From Pseudomonas yamanorum (GTDB lineage Bacteria; Pseudomonadota; Gammaproteobacteria; Pseudomonadales; Pseudomonadaceae), in assembly GCF_013386765.1 (NCBI RefSeq), contig NZ_JACARE010000018.1, forward strand, positions 252,440 to 316,439: DNA of 64,000 nucleotides, read 5' to 3'. Under the pieces are notes generated by a model. It was not told where the DNA came from. It worked only from the letters and a program-made list of their open reading frames with translations, and did not search any database. Shown piece after piece: positions 9,720 to 17,841 of the stretch; position 1 is the first letter of the stretch; the number at the start of each line of letters is the position of its first letter. The position numbers and the translations under genes are program-made.

Positions 9720-9808
9720 TGTGGGAGCCGGGCTTGCCCGCGATGGCATCACTGCGGTCTGACTGACAGACCGCGTTGCCTGCATCGCGGGCAAGCCCGG
9801 CTCCCACA
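9720..9808. repeat. REPIN between hcp and tssC
   Basis: Arms of 26 bases at 9720-9745 and 9783-9808 are perfect reverse complements (TGTGGGAGCCGGGCTTGCCC...). The 37-base centre contains a second inverted repeat (GCGGTCTGACTGACAGACCGC). This is the TGTGGGAGC family of Pseudomonas REPINs; related copies are at 30830-30912, 59637-59724 and 60946-61035. In the mRNA it would form a long hairpin after the tssC stop and before hcp. Confidence 0.88.
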
Positions 9809-9820
9809 GAAGAGCGTTAC

Positions 9821-11317
9821 TTACGCGCCTTTCGCCGAAGGCAGTTTCGATACCAGACGCAGCGACACGGTCAGCCCTTCGAGCTGGTAGTGCGGGCGCA
9901 GGTAGAACCTGGAGTTGTAGTAACCCGGGTTGCCTTCAACGTCTTCCACGATCACTTCGGCGGCCGCCAATGGATGCTGGGCCTTGGTGGTTTCGGTGGA
10001 GTGCGCCGGGTCGCCGTCGACGTAGTTGAGGATCCAGTCCTGCAACCAGCGCTGCATCTCGTCCTTCTCTTTGAAGGAGCCGATCTTGTCGCGCACGATG
10101 CACTTCAAGTAGTGGGCGAAACGGCAGGTGGCGAACAGGTACGGCAGGCGTGCGGCCAGGTTGGCGTTGGCGGTGGCGTCCGGGTCATCGTATTCGGCCG
10201 GTTTCTGCAACGACTGGGCGCCGATGAAGGCGGCGAAGTCGGTGTTTTTCTTGTGCAGCAGCGGCATGAAACCGTTCTTCGCCAGTTCCGCTTCACGGCG
10301 GTCGCTGATGGCGATTTCGGTCGGGCACTTCATGTCCACGCCGCCGTCATCGGTCGGGAAGGTGTGGGCCGGCAGGTTCTCGACTTCACCGCCCGACTCC
10401 ACGCCACGGATGCGCGAGCACCAGCCGAAGTGCTTGAACGAGCGGTTGATGTTCACTGCCATCGCATAGGCGGCGTTGGCCCAGGTGTACTTGGAGCTGT
10501 CGGCACCGTCGGTGTTTTCTTCGAAGGCGAAGGCTTCCACCGGGTCGGTCTTGGCGCCATACGGCAGGCGCGCCAGGAAGCGTGGCATGGTCAGGCCGAT
10601 GTAGCGCGAGTCTTCCGATTCACGCAGGGAGCGCCAGCCGGCATATTCCGGGGTGGTGAAGATCTTGGTCAGGTCGCGCGGGTTCGACAGTTCCTGCCAC
10701 GAGCCCATGCCCATGACGGTCGGCGAGGCCGCGGCAATGAACGGCGCGTGCATCGCAGCGCAGACTTTCGACAGCTCGCCCAGCAGCTCTACGTCGGGAG
10801 GCGACTGGTCGAAGTAGTAGTCGCCTACCAGGCAACCGTAAGGTTCGCCGCCGAACTGGCCGTATTCTTCTTCGTACATCTTCTTGAAGATCGGGCTCTG
10901 GTCCCACGCGGTGCCCTTGAATTTCTTCAGGGTCTTGTGCAGGTCCGGCTTGGAGATATTGAGCACGCGAATCTTCAGCTGCTCATCGCTCTCGGTGTTG
11001 TTCACCAGGTAGTGCAGGCCACGCCAGGCGCTTTCCAGTTGCTGGAAATCCTGGTGATGGATGATCTGATTGACCTGGGCGGTGAGCTTGGCGTCGATGG
11101 CGGCGATGATCGATTCAATCGACTTGATCGCGTCGTTGGACACCAGGTCCGTCTGGGCCAGTGCCTGCTCGGCCAGGGTGCGCACGGCCGTTTCCACGGC
11201 TTCGCGGGCGCGCTCGGTCTTGGGTTTGAATTCTTGCAGCAGCAGCGACGCGAACTCGCTGGTTTCTTCGGTGGCGCCCAGGTTCTGGGCGCCTTCGCGT
11301 GCGGTATTCTCGGTCAT
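9821..11317 (-). CDS. tssC: T6SS sheath protein TssC (large subunit)
   Basis: 498 residues, the normal length of TssC. Recognised by SEFASLLLQEFKPKTERAREAVETAV at the N-terminus, HHQDFQQLESAWRGLHYLV, and the C-terminal YNSRFYLRPHYQLEGLTVSLRLVSKLP. TssC heterodimerises with TssB and polymerises into the contractile sheath that ClpV later recycles. The ATG follows the tssB stop by 2 bases, so the two are coupled. A REPIN follows the stop, before hcp. Confidence 0.96.
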   Translation of the reverse strand: MTENTAREGAQNLGATEETSEFASLLLQEFKPKTERAREAVETAVRTLAEQALAQTDLVSNDAIKSIESIIAAIDAKLTAQVNQIIHHQDFQQLESAWRGLHYLVNNTESDEQLKIRVLNISKPDLHKTLKKFKGTAWDQSPIFKKMYEEEYGQFGGEPYGCLVGDYYFDQSPPDVELLGELSKVCAAMHAPFIAAASPTVMGMGSWQELSNPRDLTKIFTTPEYAGWRSLRESEDSRYIGLTMPRFLARLPYGAKTDPVEAFAFEENTDGADSSKYTWANAAYAMAVNINRSFKHFGWCSRIRGVESGGEVENLPAHTFPTDDGGVDMKCPTEIAISDRREAELAKNGFMPLLHKKNTDFAAFIGAQSLQKPAEYDDPDATANANLAARLPYLFATCRFAHYLKCIVRDKIGSFKEKDEMQRWLQDWILNYVDGDPAHSTETTKAQHPLAAAEVIVEDVEGNPGYYNSRFYLRPHYQLEGLTVSLRLVSKLPSAKGA

Positions 11318-11319
11318 GA

Positions 11320-11826
11320 TTACTGATCCCCTGCCGGCTTCGGCGCGCTCGCAAGGGCCTGCAGCAATGCCGGGTCCTTGATCGCTTTCATGATGATTTC
11401 TTCAGCGCCGGTCTTGCCGTCCATGTAGGTCAGCAGGTTGGCCAGTTGCGTGCGGGCTTCGAGCAGCTTGTTCAGCGAATCGACCTTGCGCGCCACGGCG
11501 GCGGGGCTGAAGTCGTCCATGCTTTCGAAGGTGATGTCCAGGCTCAGGTTGCCTTCGCCGGTCAGCTCGTTGGGCACGTGGAACGCGACGCGTGGCTGCA
11601 TGGCCTTGAGGCGCGAGTCGAAGTTGTCGACGTCCACTTCAAGGAACTTGCGGTCGGCCACAGGCGCCAGAGGTTCGGCGGGCTTGCCGGCGAGATCGGC
11701 CATCACACCCATGACGAAGGGCAACTGGACCTTTTTCTCGGCGCCGTAGAGCTCGACGTCGTACTCGATCTGCACTCGAGGCGCACGGTTGCGCGCGATG
11801 AATTTCTGAGAACTTTGCTTCGCCAC
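11320..11826 (-). CDS. tssB: T6SS sheath protein TssB (small subunit)
   Basis: 168 residues. Starts MAKQSSQKFIARNRAPRVQIEYDVE and carries the family core KVQLPFVMGVMADLAGKP, FLEVDVDNFDSRLKAMQPR and LNKLLEARTQLANLLTYMDGK. TssB pairs with TssC in the contractile sheath, and the length is normal. It lies 54 bases downstream of tssA and 2 bases before tssC. Confidence 0.96.
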   Translation of the reverse strand: MAKQSSQKFIARNRAPRVQIEYDVELYGAEKKVQLPFVMGVMADLAGKPAEPLAPVADRKFLEVDVDNFDSRLKAMQPRVAFHVPNELTGEGNLSLDITFESMDDFSPAAVARKVDSLNKLLEARTQLANLLTYMDGKTGAEEIIMKAIKDPALLQALASAPKPAGDQ

Positions 11827-11880
11827 GTTGCTGCTCCTGGTCGCTTGAGCGACGGTGTTGTAACTGCGCGATCCGTACGC

Positions 11881-12900
11881 TTACTCGCTGTCCGGCCCAC
11901 GCAGATTTTCAAATTGGGACATGCCGTCCGGAATCAGGTTGCGCACGATGGCCGCAAAGTCGGCGTGCACCAGATTCTTCGCCCGGTTCAACAGCACCGG
12001 CAGCGGGCTCGAAGGCTCGTGCCGGGTGTAGTACGCAAGGATTTTGTCGAGGCTGCGCAGCACTTCATCGCGGTTGGCGATGTCGCCGCTGGGGCGTGCT
12101 GCAACGGGCGCGGCGGCGTATTCAACCGAGGGGGCATTGTCGTCACTGACAACCTCGGGCTCGCTGGCGGCGCCACTGTGTGGGGCGTATTGGTTGAGTA
12201 TCTGCACGGCCTGCTTGAGCAGTTGCTTCAAGGGGCCGAGGTCTACGCCCTGGGCGGAACCGACCTGGTCGCTGACGTATTGTTCGATGGCGTCGCAGGC
12301 CGTACGGGCGGCGTTCAGCGCATCGCGGGTGGCTTGCAGTTGCTCGGCGTCGCTGTCGAGGAATGCGCCGTTGAGCTGTTCGGCACCGAGGTTTTCGCCG
12401 GGGAAAGGTTGCAGCCCGCTGGCATTCAGCGCAGCCCGCAGGCTGACGGGGCCGAAGGTGCGCGAGCGGGTGAGAATGGCTTCGCGCAGCAGGCGGATGT
12501 TCGCGTCGCTGGTCACGCCGCTGAGGGCGTTGATGCGCACGGTGGGGTCGTTGTCGTCATCGGCATCCAGGCGCGGATGCAGGTCGGCCCAGTACTCGCG
12601 CAGCAGCGCGTTGATCAGCGTGAGCGCGTCGGCAAGCCCCGCAATACCCTGGAGGGCGAGGGCGCTTTGCAACAGGAAATGGGTGATGCGCAGGTCTTTG
12701 CTGCGTTGCAGGAGGTCGAGGCTTTGCTGCTGGATGCTGCGCCATTCCGGAGGTTCGGCAGGCAGGATCGAGTCGCCCATGCTGCGCTCGGGTTGACCCT
12801 GTGCGGCACGCTCAAGATGCAAATAATCGGCGTCATATTCCAAGTCTTCGCCACAAGGCGAAGCCGCGGAAACGGCGGCGAGCAGCAGAGGCACATCCAC
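11881..12900 (-). CDS. tssA: T6SS protein TssA
   Basis: 339 residues from a GTG at 12900, which has GGGAG 10 bases upstream; the preceding in-frame codons (SCPSSNGLIG...) look untranslated. The N-terminal ImpA-type domain is visible as SAASPCGEDLEYDADYLHLERAAQG and LLREYWADLHPRLD. The C-terminal part has a variable linker and RDEVLRSLDKILAYYTRHEPSSPLPVLLNRAKNLV. TssA primes tail-tube and sheath polymerisation at the baseplate or distal end. It is the first gene of the minus-strand block and is divergent from fha. Confidence 0.92.
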   Translation of the reverse strand: MDVPLLLAAVSAASPCGEDLEYDADYLHLERAAQGQPERSMGDSILPAEPPEWRSIQQQSLDLLQRSKDLRITHFLLQSALALQGIAGLADALTLINALLREYWADLHPRLDADDDNDPTVRINALSGVTSDANIRLLREAILTRSRTFGPVSLRAALNASGLQPFPGENLGAEQLNGAFLDSDAEQLQATRDALNAARTACDAIEQYVSDQVGSAQGVDLGPLKQLLKQAVQILNQYAPHSGAASEPEVVSDDNAPSVEYAAAPVAARPSGDIANRDEVLRSLDKILAYYTRHEPSSPLPVLLNRAKNLVHADFAAIVRNLIPDGMSQFENLRGPDSE

Positions 12901-13304
12901 TAAATTCGATCTCCCTATCAGCCCGTTAGATGACGGGCAACTCATGCGTTAGTTGCGCGAGGAACTTTGCATGTTTTCTTGGTCATATTAAGCGCTTTGA
13001 CATCGTGCTGATTTCAAAGTGCCATCATTGGTGTTCAAGAAGTTGTGCATTTTTGGTGTAGTACTTATGCCTTGTCAAGGTAAGCTATTCGCCCTCTATG
13101 ACAGATGTGCGGTGCTTAACATCTTGTGCGACTGATCAGTCGAAGCAGGTGCCGGGGCAGGATTTTTGTCATAGAGGCCGGTTAAGATCAGCAATTACGC
13201 GGGTTGAAGCAGGCTTTCAAGGTATTGGAAGGATCTGTCGTGGATCTCTCGGGAGCACTTCTCCCCAGAGATGGCCGCGCGCGAAGTATCAGCAAGGAGG
13301 CAAG
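12901..13304. promoter_or_regulatory. Divergent tssA/fha promoter region
   Basis: 404 bases without a gene, visibly more AT-rich than the flanks (12960-13100). It must hold the promoters of both T6SS blocks. I see only weak sigma-70 candidates on the plus strand: TTGTGC at 13043 with TATGCC at 13066 (17 apart), and TTGTCA at 13072 with TCTATG at 13095 (17 apart). A long fha leader follows, with a hairpin at 13246-13270 and a GGA-rich ribosome site. No good sigma-54 site was found. Confidence 0.5.
13293..13300 (+). promoter_or_regulatory. Candidate RsmA/CsrA site over the fha ribosome-binding site
   Basis: CAAGGAGG, directly before CAAG-ATG, serves as Shine-Dalgarno for fha and matches the RsmA/CsrA core CARGGAUG at 7 of 8 bases. 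Upstream GGA motifs lie in GGAAGGATC, GTGGATC and CGGGAG, the last within a hairpin whose stem is 13246-13255 with 13261-13270 (loop CACTT, one C-C mismatch). In P. aeruginosa H1-T6SS, fha1 expression is repressed by RsmA and relieved by the Gac/RsmY/RsmZ route. That the same holds here is inference from sequence. Confidence 0.5.
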
Positions 13305-14627
13305 ATGTCGCTGTGCTTGACTATCACTAGTTATCACAAGATTACCCCTGGCCAGTGCCCTGAAAAGTCCATGGAACAGGGAGTGATGGCTATTGGCCGC
13401 GGTTCCGAAAATGACTGGATACTGCCTGATCCCGAGCGCCTGGTTTCCACGCAACATTGCGTTATTCAGTACAAAGATGGCCGTTATTATTTAACCGATA
13501 ACAGCACTAATGGTGTTGAGTTAGTGCATGCCGGTATTCGTTTGCGCCGGGGAAACAGCGAGCCATTACACGACGGCGAACTGATCCGCATCGGTGATTA
13601 CGAGATCCAGGCGCGCATCGATTTCAACCTGAAAGTGACAGACAACCCGGCGTTCGCCGGCGACTCCTCCAACAGCTTCGAAGCCCTGATGGGCGCCGCC
13701 GTAAAGGCCCCGACGCCGCAACCGGTGATCGCGCCGCAGTTCCAGGGCGCCTCGTCGATGGACACCCTGCCGGACCTGTTCGACTTCCTCGCGCCCACCA
13801 GCGTCCCGCCGGCCACCGTGCACGATCACGTGCCGGCCGAACAACACGACTTCCGCCCGCCGACGCCGCAGCCTGTGGTTGAGCCACCGGCGCCGGTGGT
13901 CTCCGGCTCGGTGATTCCTGAAGACTGGGATCTGTTCGGCGACGCCCCAGCGCCCAAGCCGCTTGCGCCGCCACCAGCGCCACCACCGATCATCGAGCCA
14001 CCCAAGGTCGAGCAACCGCTCCCGGTGGCCGACGCCAATCAACCAGACTTATTGCAAGCCTTCCTGCGCGGTGCGGGCCTTTATCAATTGCGCCTGGACA
14101 AGGCCCAGGCTGAAGCGCAGATGGAAAGCATCGGCCGCAGCTACCGGCTGATGGTCGAAGGCCTGATTGACGTGTTGCGTGCCCGCGCCAGCCTCAAGGG
14201 CGAGTTCCGCATGCAGCAGACGGTGATTCAACCGGTGGAAAACAACCCGTTGAAATTCGCTCCGAATGCCGATGAAGCGTTACTGCTGCTGCTACGCCAC
14301 AGCAACCAGGCGTTTATGGCGCCGGACGTGGCCGTGCGCGACAGTTTCGACGATCTGCGTGCTCACCAACTGGCCGTCATGGCCGGGGTCGAGGCCGCCA
14401 TCAAACACCTGCTGACACGCTTCGAACCGGCGCAGCTCGAAGAGCGCATGGGCAAGCCCGGCGGGCTGTCGAGCCTCTTTAACGGTTCGCGCCAGGCCCA
14501 GTATTGGCAAAAGTTCACCGAGCTCTACAGCAATATTTCCCGCGAAGCCCAGGAAGATTTCCAGGACCTGTTCGGGCGTGAATTCAGCCGTGCCTACGAA
14601 GAGCACAGCACCCGACAGCGACGCTAA
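13305..14627 (+). CDS. fha1: T6SS FHA-domain scaffold protein Fha (TagH)
   Basis: 440 residues. The start at 13305 has a near-perfect AAGGAGG 4 bases upstream and opens directly into an FHA domain (about residues 1-100: AIGRGSENDWILPD, STQHCVIQYKDGRYYLTDNSTNGVEL). A proline-rich linker (about 120-240) precedes a T6SS-specific C-terminal domain (about 250-430: AFLRGAGLYQLRLDKAQAEAQMESIGRSYRLMVEGL). FHA domains bind phosphothreonine; in the H1-T6SS, Fha1 is phosphorylated by PpkA and promotes apparatus assembly. Gene order supports this role. It is the first gene of the plus-strand block. Confidence 0.93.
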   Translation: MSLCLTITSYHKITPGQCPEKSMEQGVMAIGRGSENDWILPDPERLVSTQHCVIQYKDGRYYLTDNSTNGVELVHAGIRLRRGNSEPLHDGELIRIGDYEIQARIDFNLKVTDNPAFAGDSSNSFEALMGAAVKAPTPQPVIAPQFQGASSMDTLPDLFDFLAPTSVPPATVHDHVPAEQHDFRPPTPQPVVEPPAPVVSGSVIPEDWDLFGDAPAPKPLAPPPAPPPIIEPPKVEQPLPVADANQPDLLQAFLRGAGLYQLRLDKAQAEAQMESIGRSYRLMVEGLIDVLRARASLKGEFRMQQTVIQPVENNPLKFAPNADEALLLLLRHSNQAFMAPDVAVRDSFDDLRAHQLAVMAGVEAAIKHLLTRFEPAQLEERMGKPGGLSSLFNGSRQAQYWQKFTELYSNISREAQEDFQDLFGREFSRAYEEHSTRQRR

Positions 14628-14689
14628 AAACACCGCCGCATCGCAACAATGGAACAACGGATAGCTAAGTACGTCATTGAGGACGCAGG

Positions 14690-15196
14690 ATGATTCCCAG
14701 GTTTTTACTCGCAGCCGCTACAGCGTTTCTGCTGACGGCGTGTGCCAAGGACGCAGCCAAACCCGAGGCCCCCGAGGCTGAGGCCGACACCGCCGCCGTC
14801 GAGCTGCATTTTCACGCCATCTCCGGGCTCAACCCCGGTTCCAATGGCCAGGCAGCCCCGGTGCGGGTGCGGATTTTCGAACTGAAAAACGCCGCCACCT
14901 TCAGCCGTTCCGATTACTTCGCCCTGGCCGATCGCGCCCAGTCGACCCTCGGCCTCGACCTGCTCGACCAGGACGAAGTGGTGATCCAGCCCGGCCAGCA
15001 ATTGAGCGTTCAGCGCGACCTCGACCCGTCCACCCGCCAGATCGGCCTGCTGGTGGGCTATCGCGAACTGGACCGCGCCGAGTGGCGCACCGTACTGAAT
15101 GTGCCTGCGCGTCAGTACACCGAATACCAGATCAGCCTCGATGTGCATGCGGTGCGTGCCGACGTCGTGGCTCCCCCCTCCAGCCCTGCCCAATAA
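14690..15196 (+). CDS. tssJ: T6SS outer-membrane lipoprotein TssJ
   Basis: 168 residues with a lipoprotein signal peptide and lipobox LTAC (Cys near residue 18). The mature part has the TssJ transthyretin-like features VELHFHAISGLNPGSNGQAAPVRVRIFELK and STLGLDLLDQDEVVIQPGQ. TssJ anchors the trans-envelope complex in the outer membrane and contacts the periplasmic part of TssM. It lies 62 bases after fha and 14 bases before tssK, with GAGGACGCAGG before the ATG. Confidence 0.95.
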   Translation: MIPRFLLAAATAFLLTACAKDAAKPEAPEAEADTAAVELHFHAISGLNPGSNGQAAPVRVRIFELKNAATFSRSDYFALADRAQSTLGLDLLDQDEVVIQPGQQLSVQRDLDPSTRQIGLLVGYRELDRAEWRTVLNVPARQYTEYQISLDVHAVRADVVAPPSSPAQ

Positions 15197-15210
15197 GAAT
15201 CGGAGCCCCC

Positions 15211-16545
15211 ATGTCCTGGAACAATCGCGTGGTCTGGTCGGAAGGCATGTTCATCGGAACGCAGCACTTCCAGCAGCATGACCGTTACCTGGAAAACCTG
15301 ATCGATGCGCGCAGTCGCCCGTTGTCGGCGGGGGCCTGGGGTTTCTCCGAGTTGTTGATCGACCAGGGCCTGCTGGCCCAGGGCAAGCTGGCGATCGTCT
15401 CGGCGCGTGGCCTGTTGCCCGACGGCACACCGTTCAATATCCCCCAGGATGACCTGGCGCCGAGCCCGCTGAACATCGACGAGCACCTGCGTGACGGACT
15501 GGTCTACCTGGCGTTGCCCCTCAAGCGTGCCGGCGCCCGCGACACCGTCGACGAAGGCGAAGCCCTGGAGGCGGCGCGCTACGTCAGCCAGGTGCGCGAA
15601 GTGCGCGACGACAACGCGCCCTTCGAAAATCGCGCGCCCGTGGCGGTCGGCTCCCGCGCCTTGCGCCTGTTGACCGCCCAGGATGGCATCAGCGATTACG
15701 CCGCCATCGGCCTGGTGCGCATCAAGGAAAAACGCGCCGACCGCGCGCTGGTGCTGGACGACAGTTACATCCCGCCGGTACTCGACGTGACCGCCAGCAA
15801 ACCGCTGACTGCGTTTCGCAGCGAGCTGCTGGGCCTGCTGCACCAGCGCGGTGAAGCATTGGCCGGGCGCGTGGTGGCGTCCGGTGCCGGTGGCGCTTCA
15901 GAGATTGCCGACTTCATGCTGCTGCAACTGGTGAACCGCGCCCAACCGCTGATCCAGCACCTGAGCCAGTTGAGCCCCCTTCATCCGGAACGGTTCTTCA
16001 GCGAACTGGTGAGCCTGGCCGGCGAGTTCTCCACCTTCTCCACCAGTGGTCGCCGCCCCCAGGAATACCCGCAATACCAGCACGACGACCTGAGCCTGAG
16101 CTTCACCCCGGTGATGCAGGCCCTGCGTGAAGCACTGTCGATGCTGATCGACAGCAAGGCCACGCCGATCCCGATTGTCGAGAAAGCCTACGGCGTGCAC
16201 GTGGCGATGCTGGCCGACAAAACCCTGATCGACAGCGCCAGTTTCATCCTGGTGGTGCGCGCCGACGTGCCCGGCGAAACCCTGCGCGCGCGCTTCGGCC
16301 AGCAAAGCAAAGTCGGCTCGGTGGAACACATCCGCGACCTGGTCAACCTGCAACTGCCGGGCATTGGCCTGCTGCCGTTGCCGGTGGCGCCACGGCAGAT
16401 TCCGTACCACGCAGGCTCCACCTACTACGAGCTGGACCGGGGCAGCGAGCACTGGCAGCAACTGAGCAACTCCGGTGGTTTTGCGTTCCACATCGCCGGC
16501 CAGTTCCCGGGGTTGAACCTGGCTTTCTGGGCCATCCGAGGATAA
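15211..16545 (+). CDS. tssK: T6SS baseplate adaptor TssK
   Basis: 444 residues starting MSWNNRVVWSEGMFIGTQHFQQHDRY in translation, the hallmark opening of TssK. CGGAG lies 6 bases upstream; an in-frame extension into tssJ was rejected. TssK trimers link the baseplate wedge (TssF/G) to the membrane proteins TssL and TssM. Later family segments include LQLVNRAQPLIQHLSQLSPLHPERFFSELVSLAGE and the C-terminal SGGFAFHIAGQFPGLNLAFWAIRG. tssL follows after 6 bases. Confidence 0.96.
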   Translation: MSWNNRVVWSEGMFIGTQHFQQHDRYLENLIDARSRPLSAGAWGFSELLIDQGLLAQGKLAIVSARGLLPDGTPFNIPQDDLAPSPLNIDEHLRDGLVYLALPLKRAGARDTVDEGEALEAARYVSQVREVRDDNAPFENRAPVAVGSRALRLLTAQDGISDYAAIGLVRIKEKRADRALVLDDSYIPPVLDVTASKPLTAFRSELLGLLHQRGEALAGRVVASGAGGASEIADFMLLQLVNRAQPLIQHLSQLSPLHPERFFSELVSLAGEFSTFSTSGRRPQEYPQYQHDDLSLSFTPVMQALREALSMLIDSKATPIPIVEKAYGVHVAMLADKTLIDSASFILVVRADVPGETLRARFGQQSKVGSVEHIRDLVNLQLPGIGLLPLPVAPRQIPYHAGSTYYELDRGSEHWQQLSNSGGFAFHIAGQFPGLNLAFWAIRG

Positions 16546-16551
16546 TCCGCG

Positions 16552-17841
16552 ATGCATCCGAATGACGATGACCGCACCCAGTTCATGCCGCGCCCGGGTG
16601 GCCGCGCGCCGGAGCCTGTTCGTGCAGAGCCGGCGCCGCTGTCGATGCCTGCCGCACCGATTTTGACCGGCAAGGCCCAAGGCCTGAACCCGCTGGAAAG
16701 CGCCGCCGGCCCGCTGCTGTCGCTGCTGACCCGCCTGCGCAATACGATCTCGCACCCAGCGCCGTCGAGCCTGCGTGCGCAGTTGCTGGCCTACCTGCGC
16801 CAGTTCGAAGAGCGTGCCGAGGCGGCCGGCGTGGCGCGCAATGACGTGCTGCTGGCGCGTTACGCGCTGTGCACCGCCCTCGATGAAGCGGTGCTGAGCA
16901 CCCCGTGGGGCAGTGCCAGTGACTGGGGCAAGCAGAGCCTGTTGATCACCGTGCACAACGAAGCCTGGGGCGGCGAAAAGGTCTTCCAGTTGCTGGATCA
17001 CTGCCTGCAAAGCCCGCGCGAACGCCTGTACCTGCTGGAGCTGTTGTACCTGTGCCTGTGCCTGGGTTTCGAAGGCCGCTACCGCGTGATGAACGACGGC
17101 CGCAGCCAGTTGGAAGCCCTGCGTGAGCGCACCGCGGCGGCGATTCGCAGTGCCCGTGGCGAGCATGAGCGCGAGCTGTCGCCCCATTGGCGCGGCGTGA
17201 CCGTGGCCCGTGATCGCCTGGCGCAATTCATGCCGCCGTGGATCGCCGTGGCCATCGGCGTGGCGCTGCTGCTGGCGTTGCTGTTCGGGTTGCGGATGAA
17301 ACTGGCGTCGGATGCCGAGCCGGTATTCAAGAACATTCATGCCCTGGGCGAGATCCCGGTGCAGGCCATCGACCGTCCGGTAGCCCAGCCGAAAATCATC
17401 GAGCGGCCACGCCTGGCGGGCTTCCTGGTGGAAGACATCAAGGCCGGCCGCGTCGCGGTGGAAGATGCCGTCGACCGTTCGGTGGTGACCATCCGTGGCG
17501 ACGAACTGTTCGCCTCGGCCAGCTCCAGCATCGTCGATGACTTCCAGCCGCTGATGCTGCGCATCGCCGACGCCATCCGCAAGGTCAAGGGCCAGGTGCG
17601 CGTTACCGGCCACAGCGATAACCGTCCGATTGCCACCCTGCGGTTCCCGTCCAACTGGGCGTTGTCCGAGGCGCGGGCCAAGTCGGTGCTGGAGATTCTC
17701 GCGGCCAAGACCGGCCAGGCGGAACGCTTCAGCGCCGAAGGCCGCAGCGACACCGAGCCGGTGGCGACCAACGCCACCGCTGAAGGCCGTGCGCGCAATC
17801 GCCGGGTAGAAATCACCGTATTGGCGGAGGGGGTCGAGTGA
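16552..17841 (+). CDS. tssL: T6SS membrane protein TssL with OmpA-like domain
   Basis: 429 residues. The cytoplasmic DotU-type domain covers about 40-215 (NPLESAAGPLLSLLTRLRNT, ARYALCTALDEAVLSTPWG). One transmembrane segment lies near 225-246 (WIAVAIGVALLLALLFGLRM). The periplasmic C-terminus (about 310-425) is an OmpA-like peptidoglycan-binding domain (VRVTGHSDNRPIATLRFPSN, LSEARAKSVLEIL, GRSDTEPV). It is thus the extended TssL form that ties the complex to the cell wall directly. The stop overlaps the tssM GTG start (GTGA). Confidence 0.95.
   Translation: MHPNDDDRTQFMPRPGGRAPEPVRAEPAPLSMPAAPILTGKAQGLNPLESAAGPLLSLLTRLRNTISHPAPSSLRAQLLAYLRQFEERAEAAGVARNDVLLARYALCTALDEAVLSTPWGSASDWGKQSLLITVHNEAWGGEKVFQLLDHCLQSPRERLYLLELLYLCLCLGFEGRYRVMNDGRSQLEALRERTAAAIRSARGEHERELSPHWRGVTVARDRLAQFMPPWIAVAIGVALLLALLFGLRMKLASDAEPVFKNIHALGEIPVQAIDRPVAQPKIIERPRLAGFLVEDIKAGRVAVEDAVDRSVVTIRGDELFASASSSIVDDFQPLMLRIADAIRKVKGQVRVTGHSDNRPIATLRFPSNWALSEARAKSVLEILAAKTGQAERFSAEGRSDTEPVATNATAEGRARNRRVEITVLAEGVE

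Noticed and set aside
13019..13024. GTGCCA (TGGCAC on the minus strand), the -24 element of a sigma-54 promoter, upstream of tssA
   Set aside because: The -12 position has GATT where GCAA (TTGC on minus) is required; spacing check fails.
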